Positions 13,613 through 20,662 of a DNA stretch of 23,665 nt are shown here, one piece after another. The DNA lies in the IMG/VR virus record IMGVR_UViG_3300037450_000167, positions 1 through 23,665 of that record. One strand, written 5' to 3'. A program made the translations under genes and the position numbers. The notes beneath the pieces were generated by a model. It searched no databases and was not told the DNA's origin. It saw nothing but the letters and a program-made list of their open reading frames with translations. The DNA is from a virus. Each line of letters opens with the position of its first letter. The first letter of the stretch is position 1.

Positions 13613-15268
13613 ATGAAGCGTCAACACCAAATAGAATTCGAAAAAACCATCGACGCTATCGTCGATGAGAGCTGCTCGGTATCGAGGATAGTTTGCAAGG
13701 TGACACCCGGCGGAGGTAAAAGCGCCCTTCCGATCATTGCCGGCAAGCTGATCGGCGCCGGCATCGTCGACAAGATTTTATGGGTGTGTCCGCGGATGGC
13801 CCTCCAGGTGCAGGGCGAAAGAAATTTCATCGATCCCTTTTTTCGTGCGATGTTTGTGCATAATCTCACCATTCGAGCCTCAACAAATGAGCATGATCCG
13901 AGTAGAGGCCTGGCTGGATTCATTACAACCTACCAGGCCCTTGCGGTCGACACACACGAAACGGCCCTGGCAGCTGTTCAAAAACACCGCTACGCTGTTA
14001 TCCTGGATGAATTCCATCATCTTGATCTAAACGGGGAATGGCACCGGGCTTTAGCAACGATCATGGAAGCGGCCAGTTTCTCCGTTCTGATGACTGGGAC
14101 TCTGGAGCGTGGGGATATGAATAAGATCGCCTTCATTGAATACAGTGAATCAGAATATCGATACGGGCAGCGGCCGGTTATGGTAGGCGATGGCGAAACG
14201 GCAATTATCACCTATGAGCGCGGCGAGGCCCTGGAGGATCGCGCTATCCTGCCCATTCATTTTGTATTTTCTGATGGCCGGAGCTCCTGGGAGACGGCAG
14301 CCGGAGACACGATCAACGCGGATTCCTTTTATAACGTGTTGCCCAAGGAAAAAGGCGCGGCCCTGTATGCGGCATTAAGCACCGAATTTGCAGAGGATTT
14401 GCTTGCCTTAACCCTGGAGCATTATCTCAAATATCAACGGGCGGTCCCGAGCGCCAAGCTGTTGATCGTAACCGCCAATATTGGAGAGGCCCAGCGGCAT
14501 TTCAAGACCCTTTTCGATAACGGGTACCGGGTAGGCCTGGCCACCTCGCATGATACCGATAACGCCGTCGAAATGATCGAGGATTTCAAGACCGGAAATG
14601 TAAACTTGCTCGTAACTATTGCCATGGCTTACGAGGGTTTAGACGTTCCGGAAATTTCCCATATAGCGTGCTTAACCCATATCCGTTCAAAGCCCTGGAT
14701 AGAACAGATGTTTGCGCGGGCGGTCCGAATCAACCGCGATGCCGGCGCCTGGGAAAACCAAGTGGCCTATGTTTTCGCCCCGGATGATATCCTGATGCGG
14801 GAGATCGTCGACGATATCGAGCGTGAACAGGTCAAAAGCGCGAGTGACAGCGATTACAGAAAGCCGATTCTAACCAAGGGGCACGGCAAGAAAAAGCCGT
14901 CGATCATCCCCATAGGATCAGCGGCCACCAGGCAGCGCGAGGCCAAGCTCAACAGTCAACCGGCTACCCCAAAACAGAAAGAGGAGGCCTTGCTTCGCGA
15001 TATCGAGGGACACATTCGGCGGTTTGCGTTTGACAATCGGCTGCAGCCAAGGGACATAAATACCGAGCTTTTTCGCACCTTTGGAAAACCCCGGAGATCG
15101 ATGCGCTATCCCGAGCTTGAAAAGCTGTTCGTACATATCCGGAAAGAGTATCCCCAGGGGCGTATTGTGCGCGGTACCGGAGTGGCCCGCCTGCCCACAC
15201 AAGCCACCTTTGTGGACAGCGATCAATTTGACGATTCATTTATGGATCAATTTGAGAGGTTTAAATGA
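13613..15268 (+). CDS. Superfamily 2 DNA helicase
   Basis: This 551-residue protein starts at ATG 13613, with only a weak AGTGG upstream. SF2 motifs in order: Walker A VTPGGGKSALP (30-40); a DEAH-type box DEFH (132-135) in AVILDEFHHL; motif III TGT (161-163); a C-terminal RecA-like domain with LLIVTANIGEAQ, LVTIAMAYEGLDVPE (motif V) and QMFARAVRIN (motif VI, with Ala where QxxGRxxR has Gly). The C-terminal about 120 residues are basic and may form a small helical DNA-binding extension. It resembles the phage ResIII/DEAD helicases found near replication genes. ATP-dependent DNA unwinding or translocation is likely. Its last codons are part of a direct repeat with the region at 15740, and the next gene overlaps its stop by ATGA. 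Confidence 0.88.
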   Translation: MKRQHQIEFEKTIDAIVDESCSVSRIVCKVTPGGGKSALPIIAGKLIGAGIVDKILWVCPRMALQVQGERNFIDPFFRAMFVHNLTIRASTNEHDPSRGLAGFITTYQALAVDTHETALAAVQKHRYAVILDEFHHLDLNGEWHRALATIMEAASFSVLMTGTLERGDMNKIAFIEYSESEYRYGQRPVMVGDGETAIITYERGEALEDRAILPIHFVFSDGRSSWETAAGDTINADSFYNVLPKEKGAALYAALSTEFAEDLLALTLEHYLKYQRAVPSAKLLIVTANIGEAQRHFKTLFDNGYRVGLATSHDTDNAVEMIEDFKTGNVNLLVTIAMAYEGLDVPEISHIACLTHIRSKPWIEQMFARAVRINRDAGAWENQVAYVFAPDDILMREIVDDIEREQVKSASDSDYRKPILTKGHGKKKPSIIPIGSAATRQREAKLNSQPATPKQKEEALLRDIEGHIRRFAFDNRLQPRDINTELFRTFGKPRRSMRYPELEKLFVHIRKEYPQGRIVRGTGVARLPTQATFVDSDQFDDSFMDQFERFK

Positions 15269-15618
15269 AATTTTCGTTGAAAAGATACACAATGCTCGAA
15301 GTCTCCAAAATATTGGATATGAACATTAATACTCTGAGGGAGTGGTTTAAGTTAGGTCTGATATCTCCCAAGAAACTCCCAAGCAAGCCAAGGGATGCAA
15401 AGAGGCTCGATGATAAAAATATAAACCAGGTGATTCTTTTCATCCATCTTTTGAAATTGGGATATTCCAGAAGCGCAGCGGCGTTTTTTGTGGATCAGGA
15501 AAAAGAGTTTGGGAATACCGTGGTTTTAAGGAACCGCGAGTCAACAATGCTGATTTTAAAATTCAAGAGAATTAAAGAGCGAAGGCTGCAATATGGCCGT
15601 CATGATATACATCCATAA
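15265..15618 (+). CDS. MerR-like helix-turn-helix protein
   Basis: This 117-residue protein overlaps the helicase stop by ATGA, with AGAGG 6 nt upstream. The N-terminal about 70 residues follow the MerR pattern: YTMLEVSKILDMNINTLREW (HTH), FKLGLISPKK, then a wing region RDAKRLDDKNINQVILFI and LLKLGYSRSAAAFFV. It lacks a recognisable effector-binding domain; the tail is short and basic. It likely binds DNA; the target is unknown. It is encoded in the cassette between the direct repeats together with the tRNA gene. Confidence 0.7.
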   Translation: MKFSLKRYTMLEVSKILDMNINTLREWFKLGLISPKKLPSKPRDAKRLDDKNINQVILFIHLLKLGYSRSAAAFFVDQEKEFGNTVVLRNRESTMLILKFKRIKERRLQYGRHDIHP

Positions 15619-15631
15619 ATCGGAGGTGTGG

Positions 15632-15738
15632 TTTATTTTGGGGTAGGGTTTGTGGCGTGGGTGGCGAAGTAGGTTAACGCGAGGGGTTGTGGCCCCCTTA
15701 TGCGCGGGTTCGAGTCCCGTCCCTCGCCCCAAAATAAA
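15632..15738 (+). repeat. 12-bp inverted repeat enclosing the tRNA gene
   Basis: TTTATTTTGGGG (15632-15643) is the exact inverse complement of CCCCAAAATAAA (15727-15738), with a further GGG/CCC pair inside. The right arm uses the last bases of the tRNA acceptor strand and its encoded CCA. The 5' flank therefore could pair with the tRNA 3' end and compete with the acceptor stem, or hold the precursor ends together for processing. Confidence 0.55.
15654..15731 (+). tRNA. tRNA-His (anticodon GTG)
   Basis: The cloverleaf can be drawn by eye. G-1 is at 15654; acceptor GCGTGGG (15655-15661) pairs with CCCTCGC (15721-15727) with one T-T mismatch at the fourth pair. The D arm is GCG / CGC with loop AAGTAGGTTAA. 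Anticodon stem AGGGG / CCCCT (15682-15686, 15694-15698) encloses loop TTGTGGC with anticodon GTG at 15689-15691. The variable loop is TATGC. The T arm is GCGGG, TTCGAGT, CCCGT. It is followed by discriminator C and an encoded CCA (15729-15731). The extra G-1 opposite C73 is the identity element of tRNA-His. The gene lies within the repeat-bounded cassette after the MerR-like gene. Confidence 0.9.
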
Positions 15739-15756
15739 ACAATTTAAGAGGTTTAA

Positions 15757-16086
15757 ATGAAATACTCATCCAATAAATTCGAGGATACCGCGTGCGACAT
15801 GCTCCCCAGTTTTCTTATCTTGCTCGAATATAGAACCGTTATGGACTCGGTCGAAGCCTCAGTCATGGATGCCGGTGATTTCCTACAGATAATCGAGTCC
15901 TTTCTGTTTTTGCTGATCAACATAGCCGATCCAAAGACGATGCTCCTGGGTAATTTCAACGTCAAGGAATACCTGTTACGGCGCAGAGAATTATTGACAG
16001 CCCTGGGACTCAAAGAATATTTAGCCGAAACAAGCCTGATCCCACCAGGGCATATAACACGTTCGCCGCTGGTTGGACCCAATTAA
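15757..16086 (+). CDS. Hypothetical protein
   Basis: This 109-residue protein has the same AGAGGTTTAAATG start region as the MerR-like gene because both sit on copies of the direct repeat. It contains a long hydrophobic-helical region (CDMLPSFLILLEYRTVMDSVEA, then LQIIESFLFLLINIADPKT) and a C-terminal LGLKEYLAETSLIPPG. The helices are amphipathic, and the hydrophobic runs are interrupted by acidic residues, so it is probably soluble. No family is recognised. Before cassette insertion its start codon would have overlapped the helicase stop. Confidence 0.6.
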   Translation: MKYSSNKFEDTACDMLPSFLILLEYRTVMDSVEASVMDAGDFLQIIESFLFLLINIADPKTMLLGNFNVKEYLLRRRELLTALGLKEYLAETSLIPPGHITRSPLVGPN

Positions 16087-16094
16087 GGAGAATC

Positions 16095-16439
16095 ATGGAA
16101 GGTGGTAGATTAAGAGGATTAAGCGCACTATTTGAAGACCCTGATCACTGGGACCGTGAAACGTGGTTACGGTATTTCAAAACATATCTGGCCTTTATGA
16201 CGGCTGAGCAGATGTCCGAAGCCAGCCAGCGGACCGGCATGAACCCCAAGGAGCTGATTGCAGCCATCGAGAGTTTTATTCTGGCACTCATCTATTACGA
16301 TAAGACCATCGCCAGTAACGACGAGTTGATGACCCGGAGAGCCCATTTTTTAAATGCTGTTAAAGGCATGCAGAACTATGCTAAGATTATTCAAATGGAT
16401 CGAGTCGAAGTGGTCCGGATAAACAAGAAAAAACAGTAA
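16095..16439 (+). CDS. Hypothetical helical protein
   Basis: This 114-residue protein starts at ATG 16095, with AAGGAG just upstream and 8 nt after the previous stop. It has WDRETWLRYFKTYLAFMTAEQM, SEASQRTGMNPKELIAAIES and a basic C-terminus ending KKKQ. The N-P-K-E-L-I segment could be an HTH turn, but this is weak. No family is recognised. Its stop codon lies in the first of three tandem AAACAGTA repeats. Confidence 0.6.
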   Translation: MEGGRLRGLSALFEDPDHWDRETWLRYFKTYLAFMTAEQMSEASQRTGMNPKELIAAIESFILALIYYDKTIASNDELMTRRAHFLNAVKGMQNYAKIIQMDRVEVVRINKKKQ

Positions 16440-16456
16440 AACAGTAAAACAGTAAA
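16431..16456 (+). repeat. Three tandem copies of AAACAGTA at a gene end
   Basis: AAACAGTA is repeated three times followed by AA. The first copy contains the TAA stop of the preceding gene. It is probably slippage-derived. The following stretch to 16721 (265 bp) contains no convincing gene; it has a TTAAGA / TCTTAA hairpin near 16490, a run of seven C (16621-16627) and a GGGCAG / CTGCCC stem (about 16634-16669), which may affect transcription before the lysis/packaging genes. Confidence 0.6.
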
Positions 16457-16721
16457 CCGGCCTCAGATGTTATAAATTCATTCACTAATTAAGATTAATT
16501 TCTTAAACCTTGTTATTCCCCGACGTTCGCAATATACTTCATAAAGAATTGGATCAAATTCGATGATGATTATAGCGGTACGTCTCTGGGAAATAATCAA
16601 GCGGCACGTAGAATCCAATTCCCCCCCAACAGGGCAGGATGACCTTAAAGGGTACTGCCCGCTTCCTAAAAGACGACCCCACAAACACAATTTTTTTCCA
16701 CATGATAAAGGAGGTTTATCT

Positions 16722-17120
16722 ATGAGCACTCCCGTTAGTCATGTGCTGGGAAATTGGCCCATTGTGGTGGCAGCTGTTTCCGGCTTTGGTTTGCTGGTCG
16801 CGGTGGTTCGATACAAGATCCCCGAACTGGTAAAAAAGATCGATAAGATGGAAAAGGCGGATTACCCCAGCACCTTAGATTTATCAAAAGCTCTGGAGAA
16901 TTTTCAGGTTGTTTGTAAATTCAACCAGGTAACGTGTCAGAAGGGTATCCATTGCGAGATCGACAAGGTGAAAGCGGATATTGATGGCAAATTGGCAGCC
17001 CTGTACGACCTCGTACATGCGCAGGCTGTCCTCATGGCCCGAGTGGATGAAAGGGTTGCGGCGTTACATTCGAGTTACGAACCCGCTTCCCAAGTGCCTA
17101 AAGCTATGATAAAGCAGTAA
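16722..17120 (+). CDS. Single-pass membrane protein, holin-like
   Basis: This 132-residue protein starts at ATG 16722 with AAGGAGG 7 nt upstream; an ATG at 16563 in the same frame has no such site. One transmembrane helix (about 9-28, LGNWPIVVAAVSGFGLLVAVVRY, where only the central part is strongly hydrophobic) is followed by a charged, likely coiled-coil stretch with KIDKMEK and LMARVDERVAAL. Three cysteines lie in the middle (CKFNQVTCQKGIHC). A short N-terminal segment, one membrane helix and a cytoplasmic or periplasmic coiled coil is the layout of several small phage lysis proteins, and its place just before the terminase genes is consistent. A holin or lysis-accessory role is tentative. 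Confidence 0.6.
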   Translation: MSTPVSHVLGNWPIVVAAVSGFGLLVAVVRYKIPELVKKIDKMEKADYPSTLDLSKALENFQVVCKFNQVTCQKGIHCEIDKVKADIDGKLAALYDLVHAQAVLMARVDERVAALHSSYEPASQVPKAMIKQ

Positions 17121-17122
17121 TT

Positions 17123-17737
17123 ATGCCCACGTATGACGATAGCGTTTGGAAGGAAATAAAGCATGAATGGCTTGCTGGCCAGCTCTCAAAGACCGATATA
17201 AGCCGGACATTCGGTCCGAGCCGGCAGGCCATTAATGCCAAGGCCGAACGCTTCAAATGGGGTAAGCGGGGAACCCTCGTCGATGAGGTCCGCAAAGAGA
17301 TCGATAGCCAACTTTTAGATGATGAGGGTGTTACGGCTGGTGTTCCCCCCCTGGAGGCCGATGAAATTATACAGAACGCGGCCAAGCGGGGCGTTGTCGT
17401 TGTAAGGCGTCAGCGTGAATTATTAACGCAACTTTTAGACATCGCGGGCGGAACACTTCGAGAGATCGAGGATATGCAAGTTATATCCCTGGAAGCATTG
17501 AGAAAAAAGCGCACCAAACACCAAGCGGCGCTTGTTACGGCCCTGTCAAAGGCCAGGCTGGACAGCATGAGGGTGGTTTCAGCTGTTTTAAGCCAGGCTA
17601 TACCCCTGGAAAGACAGTCATTTTCACTCGATGACGACAAGGGCAATGCCCAGGCTATCAGTTACACGGCCCCGGAGTATAAGAAGCCTAAAGGGACCGG
17701 ACTATCGGAGGATGATTGGGATGATAACAAGACGTAG
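17123..17737 (+). CDS. Terminase small subunit
   Basis: This is a 204-residue protein. The N-terminus has a HTH (about 20-50): LAGQLSKTDISRTFGPSRQAI, then FKWGKRGTLVDEVRKEI, typical of terminase small subunits that recognise the packaging site. Then follow helical regions (RRQRELLTQLLDIAGGTL, then KKRTKHQAALVTALSKARLDSMR), which fit the oligomerization core, and a short acidic C-terminus. It lies 3 nt after the previous stop and about 1 kb upstream of TerL, with two Tat-signal genes between. It should form a ring that delivers phage DNA to the large subunit. Confidence 0.8.
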   Translation: MPTYDDSVWKEIKHEWLAGQLSKTDISRTFGPSRQAINAKAERFKWGKRGTLVDEVRKEIDSQLLDDEGVTAGVPPLEADEIIQNAAKRGVVVVRRQRELLTQLLDIAGGTLREIEDMQVISLEALRKKRTKHQAALVTALSKARLDSMRVVSAVLSQAIPLERQSFSLDDDKGNAQAISYTAPEYKKPKGTGLSEDDWDDNKT

Positions 17738-18059
17738 GTTTATAGGGCTTTTAGCGGCTATTTTGCCTGCAGCCTGGTTGGGCATCGACCCCATGGAGAC
17801 GAAGGCGGCCGTTCCACAGCCAAAATCACATTGCGATTCCGCTCCCTGGGACTTAGATCAATACTGGATTGATCCGAGACATGAGCGCTATTGTCACATG
17901 CTGGACTCTTACAAGTATATGGTAGGTTCACAATGGAGTCAGGCCCAAAGGGCTCAGAGAGAACTTAATCACCGTAGGTCTTTAGTCCTAAACCGTATGG
18001 TTGGCCCGAAGGTCAAATTCGACGCCAAGCGCTATGGCGTAATCGAGATAAAATCGTAA
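17721..18059 (+). CDS. Small protein with twin-arginine (Tat) signal
   Basis: This is a 112-residue protein. ATG 17721 is chosen because GGAGG lies 9 nt upstream; an ATG at 17712 lies right on that site. The N-terminus MITRRRFIGLLAAILPAAW is a Tat signal peptide: basic R-R-x-F-I-G, hydrophobic core, then a possible cleavage near TKAA. The mature part is rich in Tyr, His, Arg and Trp (WDLDQYWIDPRHERYCHMLDSYKYM). No enzyme motif is recognised. It overlaps the end of the terminase small subunit. It is presumably folded in the host cytoplasm and exported. Confidence 0.6.
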   Translation: MITRRRFIGLLAAILPAAWLGIDPMETKAAVPQPKSHCDSAPWDLDQYWIDPRHERYCHMLDSYKYMVGSQWSQAQRAQRELNHRRSLVLNRMVGPKVKFDAKRYGVIEIKS

Positions 18060-18320
18060 CCGAAAACAGACACCCTGGGCAGGCGCCGGCGCCGATCCGG
18101 CCCGGTAACTTGCTAAGATGTCAAAAAGAATATACACTTTTATGGTCGGTCCCGTTAAATTGAACTAAAAACATAACCTTTAACTGATACGAGATTAATC
18201 GAGTTCCAGCGGGGGTGGTAGCTCATTAGCGCCCTTGGTTCAGGGAGGCGCGGGGGCAGTGAGCCTTTAGCTGGTTGGGACCGGCCATAAATAAATAACC
18301 CAGGGCCCCACGCGATAAAC
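18060..18320. other. Intergenic region with nested inverted repeats; no gene
   Basis: No convincing gene is seen. A 12-bp perfect palindrome GGCGCCGGCGCC lies at 18082-18093. A nested stem follows: outer GCTCA (18221-18225) with TGAGC (18260-18264), inner GCGCC (18229-18233) with GGCGC (18247-18251). The element starts GGTAGCTCATTAG, tRNA D-arm-like, but has no T arm. Possible roles include an RNA regulatory element or part of the packaging recognition region; neither is shown. Confidence 0.4.
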
Positions 18321-18374
18321 AGCGATGCTTTTTTAAAAAAACCGATGCTTTTTTAAAAAGACCGATGCTTTTTT
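18321..18374 (+). repeat. Three tandem 20-bp units, the last holding a start codon
   Basis: The units begin at 18321, 18341 and 18361; the second is ACCGATGCTTTTTTAAAAAG, the first begins AGCGATGC, and the third continues into the next gene as ATGCTTTTTTCACG. The first two units each contain ATG CTT TTT TAA, a three-codon frame (Met-Leu-Phe-stop). The duplication is probably slippage and may influence initiation at 18365. Confidence 0.7.
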
Positions 18375-18658
18375 CACGACGTAAATTTATAAAACACTTG
18401 GCTTTAGTATTGGGCGCGTGGAAAATCGCCCCGGAGCTCTCATCGGTAAATAGAGCGATACGAGATCCCGAACTGGAAACAGTCACTTTTAGCAGAGTCT
18501 CTCCTATTAGTCCCCATGGGATAAGCGGAGATTCGGCATTTGACGAGGCCGAAGAACGGTTAATCTTCTATCCAACGACCATTATCATCGATCAAAGGCG
18601 GGAAAAGCCCTATTCTGCCAGGAGATTATTTCGAGATCGTCGCTTAAATCGCAACTGA
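18365..18658 (+). CDS. Small protein with canonical twin-arginine (Tat) signal
   Basis: This is a 97-residue protein. The N-terminus MLFSRRKFIKHLALVLGAW contains SRRKFIK, an exact fit to the S-R-R-x-F-[LI]-K Tat consensus, followed by a hydrophobic core. The rest has TVTFSRVSPISPHG, then acidic EAEERLIFYPTTIIIDQRRE and a very arginine-rich tail (ARRLFRDRRLNRN). No enzyme motif is recognised. It has no convincing ribosome binding site; its start codon is in the third unit of the 20-bp repeat. It is the second of two different Tat-signal genes next to the terminase. The two proteins are not obviously related beyond the signal. Confidence 0.5.
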   Translation: MLFSRRKFIKHLALVLGAWKIAPELSSVNRAIRDPELETVTFSRVSPISPHGISGDSAFDEAEERLIFYPTTIIIDQRREKPYSARRLFRDRRLNRN

Positions 18659-18702
18659 CAGGCCTGGAGGCCGTCTAATCCATACCAAGGAAGGGTAAAA
18701 CA

Positions 18703-18762
18703 ATGGAATATTCGACCTCATGGCGTTTGCTGCAGAGCAAGAAGATTATGTCGAAAATATAG
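18703..18762 (+). other. Short out-of-frame leader ORF overlapping the TerL start
   Basis: ATG 18703, preceded by AAGGAAGGG about 6 nt upstream, opens a 19-codon frame ending at TAG 18760-18762. It overlaps TerL ATG 18720 in another reading frame. TerL itself has no good ribosome binding site, and its own frame has a stop at 18696-18698. The short frame may couple translation to TerL, or an indel may have separated the two. Confidence 0.35.
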
Positions 18763-20234
18763 ATTACCGGCCGGTACCGACCATTGACGCTTTTCATCTT
18801 CACCCTGGTCAGGTGCGCGGGATTGTCGGTCCGGTCGGTAGTGGCAAAACGACGGGCGCCACTTGGGAGGTGTGTCGATACCTTCCACAGCACTTGGCCG
18901 AATGTTGGGGTTATAAGCGCTCGAAATGGGTGGTTGTCAGAAATACCTATGACGAGCTCATCGATACAACCCAGGCGACCGTATTCGATTGGTTTGGCTG
19001 GGGAGATTATCAAAAGCAGCGCAAGATCTATACCCTCATCCATGACGATCCCGTCCTTGGCCGTTACCTTGTCGAGATTCTCTTTCGTTCCTGCGATCGG
19101 ATACAGGATCTAAAAAAGTTCAAATCCCTGGAAGTGACCGGCTACTGGATTGATGAAAGTATCGAGGTGGCCGGCGATATCAAGCGAATTTTAAAGACCC
19201 GTATCGGTCGATACCCAGCGGCCAAGATAGCCGAAAAATGGTATCAAGCTAAATTCGGCCCACCCTCTGAAGACCTATACGAAGAAAAAACGCTCCCAAC
19301 CGGCGAAACAATAAAGGTATTCAAGACCCCCCGCTTTGGCATCGAAACGACCAACCCTCCAGACGTAGAGCACGAAACCTATCACGAATTCAACTGGACC
19401 AACGACGTTCCTGGACCCGTATCCGAGAAAGAACCCCTGAAAAACCATTATGGCTTTTGGCAGCCTCCCCGGGAAAATGAGGCTAACCTGAGAGCCGGCT
19501 ACTATGACGACCTGATGGCCGATTATAAGGACCATCCGGATTGGTTGGAAATGTACGTCGACGGCAAGCCTGGCATCATTGTCACTGGCAAGCTGGTTTA
19601 TAATAATTTCCGACGAAACATCCATGTAGCCAAAGCGCCCCTTATTTGGGGCGGTATCCCCCTGTATCGCGGCTGGGACAATTCCGGCAATATTCCCGCT
19701 TGTGTGGTTGTCGGTGTTCCATCGCCCCGCGTGATTCACATATTTCGGGAATTCAACCATGACAAAATGAATATCGTCCAGTTTACCAAGTGGGCGATCA
19801 ACAAATGTAACATGGCTTTTCCTGGCGCCGAATGGGTAGATTACGGTGATCCGGCCGGAGAACAGAAGTTTTCCACCAAGGAAGGCGGTTGGACATCCAA
19901 TGCACGCTTAATGCGCGAGGAAGGCGTAGAGGTTAGCTCATCCGAGCAAAACCCAACGGCTCGTTATGACTCCGTCGACGATCAGCTTGCTATCATCGAC
20001 GGAGTTTTAATTGATCCGGGTTGCATCCGCCTTATTAACGGTTTCATGGGCGGCTATCATTACAAAGAGGTCGGCAGCAACACCGGCATTTATATGGACC
20101 AACCCAACAAAAACCGATTCTCCCATATTCACGATGCGCTGCAATATGTCATGGTGCGCCTCGTTTCAAATAATAAGAAAAAACCTAAATCCGGCGGTTG
20201 GAAACGTCGAAATAGAGGAGCAATGGCAGTATGA
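18720..20234 (+). CDS. Terminase large subunit
   Basis: This is a 504-residue packaging motor. N-terminal ATPase: Walker A GPVGSGKT (37-44), an adenine-region-like VVVRNTYDEL, Walker B GYWIDES (about 141-147). C-terminal nuclease domain: YRGWDNSGNIPACVVVG (first acidic Asp in RGWD), later WVDYGDPAG and the HIHDALQYVMVRL end helix. This order is typical of terminases of headful or P22/lambda-like phages. In the family the enzyme couples ATP hydrolysis to DNA translocation into the prohead through the portal and cuts concatemers. It is encoded upstream of the portal as usual, but five small and lysis-like genes lie in between or around. Its stop overlaps the next gene (ATGA). Confidence 0.92.
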   Translation: MAFAAEQEDYVENIDYRPVPTIDAFHLHPGQVRGIVGPVGSGKTTGATWEVCRYLPQHLAECWGYKRSKWVVVRNTYDELIDTTQATVFDWFGWGDYQKQRKIYTLIHDDPVLGRYLVEILFRSCDRIQDLKKFKSLEVTGYWIDESIEVAGDIKRILKTRIGRYPAAKIAEKWYQAKFGPPSEDLYEEKTLPTGETIKVFKTPRFGIETTNPPDVEHETYHEFNWTNDVPGPVSEKEPLKNHYGFWQPPRENEANLRAGYYDDLMADYKDHPDWLEMYVDGKPGIIVTGKLVYNNFRRNIHVAKAPLIWGGIPLYRGWDNSGNIPACVVVGVPSPRVIHIFREFNHDKMNIVQFTKWAINKCNMAFPGAEWVDYGDPAGEQKFSTKEGGWTSNARLMREEGVEVSSSEQNPTARYDSVDDQLAIIDGVLIDPGCIRLINGFMGGYHYKEVGSNTGIYMDQPNKNRFSHIHDALQYVMVRLVSNNKKKPKSGGWKRRNRGAMAV

Positions 20235-20662
20235 AAGTTAACTCTAAGAAAAATATCTTGTTTATTATCGTAGCTTTATCCCTACTGGTAATTTTGCCAT
20301 ATACGGCGGGCGCTGTTGATTACCAGGTTGCCAATCAGATCACACTCACATGGGACGCGACGGCGCCGGTTAATCCGGGCGAGGGCATGGAATACGCCAT
20401 CTTTATTGCGCCCAGTACCGATAAGGGCACTCCGACAAAGCTATGGCAAGGCCCGGAGCTGGAGTACACCGTAACTCTGACAAACGAAGGGCAATTCTTA
20501 TTTGGCCTGCAGACTTTCCGGATGGTGGACATCGCAGGCACTATGACGCCCGTATCTAATGCGGCCATCGGCTGGTCTGATGATCCCAACGTATCCCCGA
20601 CGCCTTTTGGCGTTCAACACTATTTACCGCCCCCGATGGGCGGAGGATTTAAACCTAAGTGA
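20231..20662 (+). CDS. Secreted FN3-like domain protein
   Basis: This 143-residue protein overlaps the TerL stop by ATGA. Residues 1-28 are a Sec signal peptide (MKVNSKKNILFIIVALSLLV, then PYTAGA, cleavage probably after AGA). The mature part has a single fibronectin type III-like beta sandwich: ITLTWDATAPVNPGEGMEYAIFI, then YTVTLTNEGQFLFGLQTFRMV and PVSNAAIGWSDDP. A proline- and glycine-rich tail (YLPPPMGGGFKPK) follows. Phages use such domains in decoration or surface-binding proteins; a signal peptide implies export through the host membrane instead. The role is unknown. Confidence 0.65.
   Translation: MKVNSKKNILFIIVALSLLVILPYTAGAVDYQVANQITLTWDATAPVNPGEGMEYAIFIAPSTDKGTPTKLWQGPELEYTVTLTNEGQFLFGLQTFRMVDIAGTMTPVSNAAIGWSDDPNVSPTPFGVQHYLPPPMGGGFKPK

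Larger units (their letters stand above)
15248..15763 (+). repeat. Direct repeat bounding a 492-bp inserted cassette (MerR-like gene plus tRNA-His)
   Basis: The 24-bp segment 15248-15271 recurs at 15740-15763 with one mismatch (G to A at the seventh base). Both copies include AGAGGTTTAAATGAAAT, the ribosome binding site and ATG of the next gene. The second copy still carries the helicase C-terminal codons (QF-RFK and stop) in relict form with a premature TAA. It looks like duplication at insertion of the cassette, or a recombination scar. Confidence 0.75.

Noticed and set aside
16634-16697. Intrinsic terminator (GGGCAG / CTGCCC stem and later T7 run)
   Set aside because: The T run begins about 20 nt after the stem, too far for a standard intrinsic terminator.
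16563-16721. Upstream extension of the holin-like gene
   Set aside because: AAGGAGG lies directly before ATG 16722, and the extension has no hydrophobic or conserved character.
18211-18285. A second tRNA gene
   Set aside because: GGTAGCTCATTAG looks like a D arm, but there is no T arm, no acceptor stem and no CCA.
19275-19760. Minus-strand 161-residue frame
   Set aside because: It is antisense to the terminase large subunit with its intact motifs; no ribosome binding site or domain.
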